Of a DNA stretch of 64,000 nucleotides, positions 1-10,109 are shown piece by piece; position 1 is the first letter of the stretch, and every line of letters starts with the position of its first letter. Both the position numbers and the translations under genes were made by a program. This DNA comes from Tetranychus cinnabarinus (lineage: Eukaryota; Arthropoda; Arachnida; Trombidiformes; Tetranychidae), in assembly GCA_022266195.1 (NCBI GenBank), contig WHVY01000002.1, forward strand, positions 5,285,001 to 5,349,000. Reading direction: 5' to 3'. The notes beneath the pieces are model-generated. The model was given only the letters and a program-made list of their open reading frames with translations, was not told the DNA's origin and made no database searches.

Positions 1-30
1 AAAAAAATATTTGATTGGCACGAAGTTGAT

Positions 31-3000
31 TTAAGACTTGTTTGAATCCTTCAACATTTCAATCGTCTGTTTCTTCATTTCGAGCTTTGAAACTTTGATA
101 GTTGAAAGTTTAGGAAACTCCTTAACTATAAATACATGTTTAGGTATTTTGAAATAAGTTAACTGTAAAAAAAAAATGGAAACGATCGGATTAATATTAA
201 TTAATATATAGTCAAGAGATTAAATATCTTACTTTTCCTTTTAAAAATTCTCGAACTTCTTTAGGAGCTACTTCGGGCTCGTTTTGGTCTAAACTGATCC
301 ATGTACAAATTTCTTCACCAACACGTTCATCAGGAATACCAAAAACCTAATTCATAAATAAAAACAAAATTATATCACATTGTAATCTGACGGATACTTG
401 AAAAATTTCGGTGTTCCATACTGTAATCCCTCGATTTTTTGCAAAAACTGACAGATAATAGCTTGAATTATGTTCACTTCTTGAATTTTGGATTTTATTT
501 TCCTATTGCTAATCTTTCATGAAAAAATTGCTTCATTAGAAGATGTTATACAAGTGACTAATGAAACAATCACCGCTTATAGCAACTCCTTTTGCAAAAA
601 AATCGAGGGATTACTGAAGTCCTAGAAAATTGTTTTATTGACTAACATAGGCTTCTTTAATTGCAGGATGACTCATAAGAGCATTCTCAACTTCTTGAGG
701 ATAAATATTTTCACCACCTCGGATCAACATCTCCTTGATTCTTCCAGCAATTTTAAGGTAACCGGCTTCATCCATTATGCCTATGTCACTGTTGATGAAG
801 AGCAGATCAATATTAATGAAAATGAAAAGTAAATTGTTTTAATTTTAAACGTACCCAGTTTGATACCAACCACCAGAGGTAATCGATTCTCGTGTTTTTT
901 CTTCATCATCAAAGTATTTCTGCATAACATTGAAGCCACGAACCCAAATTTCACCTGATTCAGAGATCATCAGATCATCATTCAGATATCAATCATTGAT
1001 TAAGGATCGAAACACAAATTCACCATGGTCTGATCCACTCACCTTTTTCATGATGAGCCATGACCTTAGTTGTTTTAGGATCAACGATTTTCACTTCGAC
1101 ATATGGTAAGGGTCTGCCAACAGTTGACTTAATTTTTTCAGGGTCATCATTCCAACTGCATAACGTTGTAGCAGGACCTAGAAGAAAATCGTTTCAATAA
1201 CATTAGAATTAAGTCAAGAATATCATTTTTGGAAAATGAGACATACTCAGCTCAGTGCTCCCATAACCATTCAAAACAGTAGTAACACTTGGTATTTTCG
1301 TTTTAATCTGCCTGACTATATCAGGATCCAAAACTGCGCCTCCTAAACAAAGTGCTGAAAACAAGTCAAAAGAGTAAATTAATTGAGATTCATAATCATT
1401 AACTGAAAAATTGAATACTTACTTGATAAAGAATCTAAACTTATACCCTTTGAACCGATGTATGCCATCAAATCAATTACCATTGTCGGTGTGGATAAAA
1501 ATACTGTGCAATCGTATTTCTTTATAGATTCGGAGACTGACCTTACATCAAATTTATAATCTGTCACAACTATTAAAGATAAGTGATAAAATGAGTTTGT
1601 GGTATATTGAATAATTAAGAATCATTATTTCGTACCAACTGGATGATTGCGTACTAAAGATGTATATAAGCCATGTGTGAATGCGTAAGAATGGAAGAAA
1701 GGAAGAGGACAACAAATTTTGACAGTATCGTCATGCAAACCAAGTCGATCTGAGGCAAAATCGCAATCGTTTAACATGCTGAAAGAGGATAAAAGAGCAC
1801 CTTTTGGTTTACCAGTCGTTCCCTGCAAAAACAAAAAGAGGTAAAAATTAGTTTCATGAAATAGATAAGATTAAATTCAATTATTCTTGACATTTTTGAT
1901 AACGACACTGGAACTATCTGACGACAAAAATCACTTGTCAATTGTTTTTGTAAATTAGTAATCTTCTGTTTTGTATTAATAATCCCATCATTTGAACATG
2001 ATCTTGATGAAATTATTCACATCGATCATCGAGCCTTTTATGAACCAATAAAAAGATTACAAATGATTCCACGTAAGACATCCAGATTGAGCAAGGACGA
2101 ACTTGGTGAGCATATTAAGATTAATGATCCTTAGAAGGGTTTATGACAAGCTTGATAATATCTATAACACCATTTAAGTTATTATGACGGTTGAAACTCA
2201 CTGAAGTGAACATGAGACAAGACGGGTCATCAGGATCCTGATAAAAATCAATTGGTGGATATGATTGTGAAACAGGAAAATCTTCAAATGTATGGACTGG
2301 ATATTTGCCATATTTACTTTGTTTCCTTACTCCGTCAATAAGAAAGAAATGACCTAATTTAGTCTGAAGGATTACAATAGATTGAAAAATAAATTTAGAA
2401 TCTGTAGGTAATAAGTTCTAGTTTGAAAATTTTTACCTGAGATACTTGCTGAAGAAAACTTTCATCTTGAACAACTTCAGTAAAATTATTGTAACTCAGT
2501 TGGACTGATTCCTCGCCAGGCATGAAAAGTATTTTACATTTGGATTTTTGGACTAAATAAGCGAGCTCGTCAACCTTGTAATAAGGATTGATTGTTACCA
2601 GAACAGCACCCAGAAAGTCTGCAGCTAATTTAACTATTATCCAATTAGCAGTGTTTAAAGACCATAAGCCGATCATATCTCCTTTTGCAATACCTATTAA
2701 AAAGGATGCATCAATGAAAGTCAATTAATTAAGAATGACCCGAATTTATCGTCAAAATTCTCAACAGCAACTCTCGATAACTTTAGACTAGCTTCCAAAA
2801 TGTTTAGACTGGCCTAAAATTTTGTCTAAAAATTTTGAGAAGTCATCTAAACATGATGGGAGCTTGTCGTGAATCACCGAGAGTCAGTAAGAGTATGATG
2901 CTATAATGCTGTATTACTTTACCAATTTTGTGATGTAAGATTGAAGCAAGTCGAGATGCTTGTTCACGAAGCATTGCATAGGTAAGGGTTTTCTCTTCAT

Positions 3001-3636
3001 GGTGTAGTGTAAACAGTACTCGGCTTCCATCTGTTAATGAGAAATTCTTAAAATTAGTGATTATTATTTACTAGTTCAGCAATATCGAAAAAAGAAAAAT
3101 TTATGAAATTGATGAAGTCACTGATTTATTTTGATAATGAAATGAATAGTGGCATTATTGAGAGCTTTTTATGAGGATAGATTGAAGGGTTGATAGAACC
3201 AAATAATCTCACAAGTTTCACTTTACTGCCAAGTACCCGTAAACGTATATCAGTATCATCTTTGAACCCATTGAATATCATAAACTACGGTAATTGTTTT
3301 TTCGATTACTTAATAAAAATAATAATAAAATAGATTTTGTTTACCTTCAGCAGCTCGTTTCTCGAGTATTTGAGGAAGAGTTTCGATACTGAATGGCTTG
3401 CTACTTCGTCCATAGGCATACGACAGTTTTTGATGGACGTAAGGGCTGAAAAGAGATGATAAATGATTGATATTGAATTCAAAATTGTCAATTCGCTTTA
3501 CGAAGGAAACTTACGGTAAATCAAAGTCATTTGTGTCGTGATTTTGCAGTAAGTGGTTGGAAGTCCGAAGCGTCCGAAGTGGCTGCTGTGCAACTAAGTT
3601 CGAGCCTATTTTAAACAGACAATTACTGCGATTCAT
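31..3636 (-). CDS. ACSF2: ACSF2-like mitochondrial medium-chain acyl-CoA ligase (13 exons, complete)
   Basis: ATP-dependent acyl-CoA ligase of the adenylate-forming (ANL) superfamily; by family it activates fatty acids to acyl-CoA in mitochondria. Exons read on the minus strand: 3636-3515, 3445-3345, 3030-2923, 2693-2437, 2363-2202, 1822-1636, 1569-1423, 1354-1247, 1177-1043, 954-855, 788-647, 346-233, 162-31. All junctions are GT-AG, phases agree throughout, and the product is 604 aa, close to human ACSF2. Visible motifs: the P-loop FTSGTTGKPKG (about residues 248-258, split by an intron), NGYGSTEL (about 390-397), WYQTGDIG (about 473-480), GRIKEMLIRGGENIYPQEVE (about 489-508), and a C-terminal FKIPKHV with the catalytic-type Lys584. 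The usual TGK there reads TIK. The first 30 residues are rich in R, S, N and L and almost lack acids, which fits a mitochondrial presequence (inferred). Start at 3636 is the first in-frame ATG of exon 1. Substrate chain length cannot be read from sequence. Confidence 0.93.
421..616. mobile_element. Short pogo/Tigger-like inverted-repeat element (MITE) in an ACSF2 intron
   Basis: A 196-bp non-coding segment inside the intron at 347-646 is bounded by near-perfect inverted repeats of about 25 bp (CAGTAATCCCTCGATTTTTT then GCAAAA; the left copy has T at position 2). The left end is preceded by TA, the right end is followed by AA, so a TA target duplication is possible but one base is off. TIRs starting CAGT-CCCTCG are typical of pogo/Tigger relatives of Tc1/mariner. 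No transposase fragment is visible, so it would be mobilised in trans. Family placement is by TIR resemblance only. Confidence 0.7.
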
Positions 3637-5415
3637 GTTAACACATACAATGCAGCAAACTAGGAAGCTAACTTGGAATGTAACAAACTATAAGCACTTA
3701 AAAAATTGAAAATGACTTACAGTTGTTTATTTGAGATGTGAAAATAAACGGAGAAATGAAAAAGAAAACAAGAAAAAAGAAAAGGTTGGGCAAGTATGAT
3801 GATGATTTGAAAGAAGGGAGCTTGGAATACTGTTCAAAGTTCCTTTGTAGAAGAAGTTAGCACAATAACAATCAAACCAGAATGTTGTATAACTATTGCC
3901 TTAGATAGGACTGGTTTACCTTGGTAAATGGAAATCTAATCAAGATGTATTCTTACTCAACTCTTAGTAAATGTAATGAAGTAAATAATTCTTGAAATCA
4001 AAGGTAAAAGATCAGTCTAGATAATTTAGCTAGAGAGCAGGAAAAAACATGAAAAAGAAATAAAATGACAGGTTACAGCACAAGACACAGACGTTGTAAC
4101 ATGATTTGTAGTCAGGCGACCAAGACCAGGAAATACACACAATAGGAATCTCGTAAATGGAACAAATAATCAAAATTAATATTGGAACTAGGTTTCTAAT
4201 GTCATTTACACATTGTAATAAAAATAAGATGAAGCAAGATAACCGATAGAAAGAGAGAAAGAGAGAAAGGGAATCTCTTTAAACAGATTCACAACAAGCC
4301 GTTTGTAGCCGTGGTATGGCTGACAAACCTGTGAGTGACTTGGAAAACCTTGCAAGTTTTAACTTACAAAGTGTAGTAATAAGCTTGTCAGCTGTGCATT
4401 TATTTGAATGCTTTAGTAATATTGGCGAAAATTAAAATTTGATACAAAAGTGGACTAAAATTTTAAAAATAAAGCACAATTGATCAATTTCTAACTGATG
4501 AAGTGTCGTATTAACTCCTTGATAAGTTATCGTGGAAAAATTGCTGACATCAATGATTTAAAATTATTCAATCAACAACAGCAAACCACTGATCGCAGTC
4601 GACTCAAAACCTCGTGAAATGCTTTTCTGTTATGATTGCTTCAACAATCTTCAGCCCTGTTTTTTATGATACAGCAATTTTCTTAAAGAAGCTGCTGGCC
4701 ATTAGAACATATTTTTCAAATGGAAATTGCTGACCATGACTTTTGACCGTGACTTAGATATTTCATCTTAAGCAGTCATTCTCAATGGGATTAAGGTCAA
4801 GACTATATGAGTTTCAGGATGACAATTAGACTGAATTTGCAAAGAGTCGTCGTTGTGTTGATTCTAAGGATGGATCGATGCATTACAACTTCTGTTTGCT
4901 TAGAGATGCTGACCAAGAAGTTCTTGTTTTGTTTCTAATCTTGTTTTTAATATTTTCTTGAGAGCTTTTCAGAATATTAACATTTCAAAAATGAACAGAA
5001 ATAGTTTTTGGTTTAGAAAATTAATAAAATTGAGATAATTTTGTACAACAGAGTTTGTTTTATATGCTTATTATTGGAGATAATATAAGTAAATATATAT
5101 ACATTTTTAGAATTTATAATAACATAATTTTGGATGTTTATTTCAGGTTTTTTTTTGTCTGATTTGTTTTTGTTTTATACACTTTAATACAATCACTAGT
5201 AAAGATCATATTGATCAAAGTTGGGTTCAATCATCATTGTTTCCACCATAGTCGTTGTTCTCTTGTTTCCTTGCTTGTGTTAATGAATCTTTTTATTGAC
5301 CAAATGAAATCTTCAAATTGATACTACAATATCTGTATACTTACAATAATTAAGATTGACAATATACTGATCAAGGAATTAATAGACATGATTACACGAT
5401 TTAAGTTGATAAAAA
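3637..5415. other. Intergenic: ACSF2 5' flank and Sos 3' UTR
   Basis: No coding exon is visible in these 1.8 kb. The part near 3640-3900 is the presumed ACSF2 promoter or 5' UTR side. The part just below 5416 should be the Sos 3' UTR. A minus-strand AATAAA at 5297-5292 lies about 120 nt after the Sos stop and is a plausible polyadenylation signal. A short GAAAGAGA-type purine tract lies at about 4248-4275. Confidence 0.6.
5292..5297 (-). terminator. Candidate Sos polyadenylation signal AATAAA
   Basis: AATAAA on the minus strand about 120 nt downstream of the Sos stop codon. It is the canonical hexamer at a plausible distance, but it is common by chance in AT-rich DNA. Confidence 0.35.
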
Positions 5416-8400
5416 TCATCTTTTGGCTCTATAAGTTTTGGGAGGCAATTGAGGTTGAGCATGTGGATGAGTAGATGAAGAGGAAGAGTTTCTACGATGA
5501 AATGGATTGGAAACATTGTCATGAGGTTGTGTGTCAGTTGAATTTCTCCTTGGAAGAGTTGTTCGACCAAAATTTGATGAAGATAATGATGATGTGATAC
5601 CCCTTGGTGGAAGTGGTGGTGGAGCTTGATGATCAGATGAAGGAGATGAAAGTGAATTTGATGACAAATGAGGTTGTGATTGTGGTTGTAGAATGGTATT
5701 TGGCCTTGGCACTCTGGGCGGTGGAGGAGGAGGTGGTGGTGGCGGTGGTGGATTGGCTAATGCAAAATTAAATGAGAATGGTGTTAAAGGAGTTGTTGTT
5801 GTTGGTGAAACAGTTGCACTTGTAACCGATGACTCAGAGTTAGTCCTTTGGTGGAAATTTCGAGTTCTCGGTGGTATTGGTGGTGGTGTTATTGTTGATG
5901 CAGAAATGATTGGCGGAGGTGTTGGTGCAGGAGTTGGCAAATTGCCGATGATCACATTGGCGAAAACAGAGGTATCAGAAGTTGTTGATGGCGGAGTTTT
6001 GGGTGAAATTAGAGTTGGTGAAGTTGGATTAGAAGATGATGTACTCTGTGGATGATTGGCCATAAATGTTGATGTGGGTAATGATGTTGGATGAGGTGCA
6101 TTCTGAGACACTGAAGAAGGTTTAATACCAGGTGACTTGAGATTTTGAATGCGTGGCCATCTTTTTGCACCTTTGGTTGGCTGTTTGGATCCTCTGGGTT
6201 CAATTAAAAGAGACTGTTCGTATAAATAATCATTAAAATCCTTCTCACTTTTTCCCTCCTCGATTGGATTAAGACTTTCTAAGAATTCACGAATTTCTGG
6301 ACACACTAGAAGACAGTATGGTTGGTTTTGATAACCTTGAATTTCTGCAGTAATCTCAGCAATTTTTCTTCGTTTGCTAAAATTAATCAAACCTTTTTTC
6401 TCATCTATATAATCACTATTGCCTTCTTCAAAATGCAATATTTGGGTTTGGTATAAACCAAAAAATGGAACACATGGAGGATTAATTGATCTCAGGCGTT
6501 CACAATACTTTTTGTAATGGTCAGTACTCAAATCTCTCATTTCATCAATCAATTTTTTATGCTTAGGATGGAGAGCATTCAAGGTATGTTCCAATCGATG
6601 AACATGAGCAGATTCCAAAGCTGACATTATTTCGATGATTCCACTAAAATTGTTCAGATCTGAAAGTACTTGCATAATATCAATAATTCGGCTCATTAGG
6701 GCAACTCTTTCTTCAAAGTTGACCGTTTCAACGATTTCTCTCTCCAACCAATAAGTGAAATTGTTGGAATGTCTGCTAATTTTAAGCAGATTAGCACTAT
6801 TAATTTCTTTACCCTCTTTTATCCATTTCAGGCCTATCAACTCGGACGGTTGAACAGCACAATAAAGATCAAACTCGTACAAAGTCAATTGCCTGGCAAA
6901 TTCCAATGGATGAATAGTCATAATGCTCAGTTCAAAGTCACAATTCTCTTTACCATTGGGTGGCAAATATTCGATAGGCGGAGGTACTTCAGATAAGATT
7001 TTGTTTTCGGAATTTTTGTTGGATTGCTTTTGCTGTTTTCTTGAGATCATATTGGACAATGTTTGGACCCATTTGACCACATTACTTTTTTCCTTGGACA
7101 CTTTTTCTTTGAGGAAAATTCTTAACGATTCAAGTAGTTGATCATCTCGCTCGAAATCATAAAAGTGAGCATCAATCCATTGTTTTATGACATTGATTAC
7201 ACGAAATTGAACTGGCTCAAGATACTCTTTTTTAAATTTTTTCACCTCATTACGAGACCAGCCTTCACGATCCATCACATCCAAAGGAATGTCAAACCTT
7301 TGAATCAAAAGTGATAATAATTGTTGTGGTGAGCAAAATGAACGATAGGTGGTTAGGAAAGTTTTGCCAAACATGGTATCTGTTGGTTGATGATAAGTTA
7401 GCCTTTCGATAAGCTTGTTAAGTGTCGCACCCTTAATTGACATTTTGTTATTACAACTTGTCTCGAAAATAATATTATTGTCGGTATCTTTTTCTGCAAA
7501 TATATAGTCTTTTGGTGATGGAAGTCGTAAAGGATTCTTCTTATCTTCTTCTGCTAATATTGAGTCTAAAGTACGTTCCAGAATAGTTTTACGTGAAAGA
7601 AGTAATAAATTTGATACCCAGATATCCTTTTCTTCCATACTCTTGGCCAAAAAGATAATACTACCTCGGTTGGAGTCAAAATTGTGTGATTTAGCGGAAG
7701 AAACTATTTCAAATGCACATTGATCAAGATCAGATTCGACTATTTCAATCTTGCAGATAAAAAATTTCTCCTTCAGTCGGTAACGTTGAACTGAATCTTG
7801 ATTTTCCTTGGCAATTGGTTTACATGCCAATAAAACAGAGTCAAACAGAAAACAAAATCGTTCACTGAAGAAAAGTTTACTTTCATGACGTCCAAGGGTC
7901 TTTCTTTCATTTTTACGCACTTTTTGAAGATATCCATCGATAATAAACTCATTGCAGTCATAGCCAAGACTAGAAAAATCAAACCCATCAATACATCTCT
8001 TGAGTTCCAAAATCTTTTTGTTCAACATATTTCTTTTGTTTTTACTCCGCTGATTACTTCGATTGAGGCGTAAGTAACCTTCGTAAATCTTCAAGTTACG
8101 ATTACGAGTTGCTTCGTTGATTTGTTTCTGCATTGGAGTTAGACAGCCCTCAGTTTGTTTGAAGCTCTCTTTGTCTGCTTCTGTCGTTGCAAGGCTCATC
8201 AGTAACTTCATGTAATCAAAATAGTGAATACAATGGATAACAGGGCACAACAATAATTTTGGTAAAATATACTTGGCAGAAAGAATAAACTTATGCCCAG
8301 CAGTATCCAGAACATTAATTATTGGTTGTTGTTTTAGCAAGGTAACAAGTCTAGCTTTTGGTACAGTTTCAGGTGAACTTTCGTCTTGTCGAAGCATATC

Positions 8401-9740
8401 AAGGGTATATTTTTCAAATACTTCAAATTCAACATTTTCGGCCATCTCTTCAAAACACATTCCGATTCCAATGGTCTCAGAATTATCTCCACCGTTCATT
8501 TCCATAGCATCTTCAACAAGTCCGAGAAAATTGACACTGAACTCGTAGATGTCGATGATATTAGAAAAAATATCATCAATGTCTTTCTCACTAATTAATG
8601 GCTTATCCTCTTGACTTGTGGGTGAGGTTGGAGTGTTTGGCAATGAGGAAGGTGAGTTTTGTAACAGTTTTATAAAAGGTTCACGGAAAACTTTGATGAT
8701 TAAGTTCAGATCACGCAAAAATTGTTTCTCTTCATGAATCAGTTCTTTAGCCACTATATCATAGGAAATACCTTCATCATCAGTACCATCTTCTGTACTT
8801 TCTTCCCAGATGATTCCCAAGTTTGACATTTCTTTGCTCTCATAATCATCCTCTTCGCCATAGAGCAAATCGATCAGAACTTTATCTGCATTTATGGCTA
8901 TCTTGACATCCTGTGCATTAATAAAACTATGACGTATATTTTTAACATAATTGCCTGCTAATTTGAGAACATCAGCAGCAATGTATTCGACCAGACTGCA
9001 AAGGTAAATGGTCAGTGGCATCTCAATGCGATAAGGGAAGACTTCCTTTGAAAGGAGATCATGCATCTTCTCAATGCTGTGTTTTGTCTTCAAAGGACAA
9101 TTACCTAAAGGATCACGATTATTATTTATGCTATTGTTGTTGTTGTTGGGTATGTTGACCAGAAGTAATTTTTTCTTTTTACCTCCACTTATGGTGGATG
9201 ATGAAGACGTTGAATTAGAATTGCATTGCACATCATAGCATTCCTGGAGAACATTTTGCGCCTTGCTAGTGGCCCATTTCTCGATAGGAGAAGGAAACAA
9301 TTTCAGTACATTTTCTTCCAACTCTTGCACATTCCGTGGACTATTACTGATTAACAGCCGTAAAAGCTTAAATATTAATGATTCAATGAAGTATAAGGCT
9401 TCATCTGCAGCATCCAATTCAGGATGTACCGAGAATAAAATCTGCAGAAGAGGAGAAATTATTGCAATCAGTAAGAGTAAGCAAAATGTGTGAAATTTTT
9501 TCCGTGGACAGAATCATATTAGAAAGAAGAGTAAGAGAGGATAGAAGGGAGATAGGAAAAACACAAGAAAAATACTGGAAAGGGAGAAATGAAGGAGAGA
9601 GGGAGGGGGAGGAAAAAGTGATAACTTACCTCCTTTAAACTGTTAACAAATAGATTATTCCATTTGAATTTGTTTGCATCATCTTCGAAATCATAGTTAA
9701 TTTGACAAAGCAGATGAGAGTGATGACAGTGATGACCCAT
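5416..9740 (-). CDS. Sos: Son of sevenless (Sos), Ras/Rac guanine-nucleotide exchange factor, complete
   Basis: Sos links receptor tyrosine kinases, via Grb2/Drk, to Ras activation at the plasma membrane. Two coding exons: 9740-9630 (starts MGHHCHHSHLL, includes INYDFEDDANKFKW, resembling the human SOS1 N-terminus) and 9441-5416, split by a 188-nt GT-AG intron in phase 0. Product 1378 aa. Domains in order: histone-fold region (about 1-240) with an Asn/Ser-rich insertion, DH (about 265-465), PH (about 535-655, IDGYLQKVRKNERKTLG), REM (about 690-840, with FGKTFLTTYRSF), CDC25 catalytic domain (about 900-1130, with HPLEFARQLTLYEFDLYCAV and the helical-hairpin region before CPEIREFL), then a proline-rich tail. 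The tail has a run of 12 prolines and several SH3-type motifs (PPPIPPRTR, PPPLPPRG, PQLPPK), as expected for Drk binding. The next upstream gene-like unit is a LINE on the same strand. The start at 9740 is the first ATG of exon 1; a non-coding upstream exon is possible. Confidence 0.97.
5717..5750 (-). repeat. Poly-proline triplet repeat within Sos
   Basis: A CCN-rich stretch (GGN on the plus strand) encodes about 12 consecutive prolines in the Sos C-terminal tail. Codons are mixed CCA/CCG/CCT, so it is a degenerate rather than a pure triplet repeat. It also creates a Gly-rich open frame on the plus strand that is only a shadow. Confidence 0.8.
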
Positions 9741-10009
9741 CAAAAATAATCAAAAATGATGAAATTACTTTTAAACCCAAATTAGTAATAATTGTTTACC
9801 AGAAACATTTCAATTCAACTCTCGCCTAGCTTCAGAAATAAAGAGAGTAAAATTTTTCACATTTATTAGAATTATTAAGGGGGGTTCAATGTTTGCTGAA
9901 GCACAAACTACAAGAGTGTATCATGATGAATTACAGGTAAGTAATAAGAACAGGTACAATGTCACAGAAATAAGAAAAGGAAAAACTACTTTGTCGGATG
10001 ATTTCTAGA
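9741..10009. other. Sos 5' flank between first coding exon and LINE
   Basis: About 270 bp of AT-rich sequence directly upstream of the Sos ATG. No coding sequence is seen. It should hold the Sos 5' UTR or promoter unless a non-coding first exon lies beyond the retrotransposon. Confidence 0.5.
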
Positions 10010-10109
10010 TAGAAAGAAAGAAAGTGCAGGCGTTTTCCTTGTTTAAGAGTTTGAGGGAGAAATACAACATTTACATTTGTACTTTAGGTAAAAAAGACAT
10101 TAATGGGAG

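Noticed and set aside
5693..6055. Gly/Val-rich 120-residue frame opposite Sos
   Set aside because: It is antisense to the Sos proline-rich tail; the composition is explained by the poly-proline codons.
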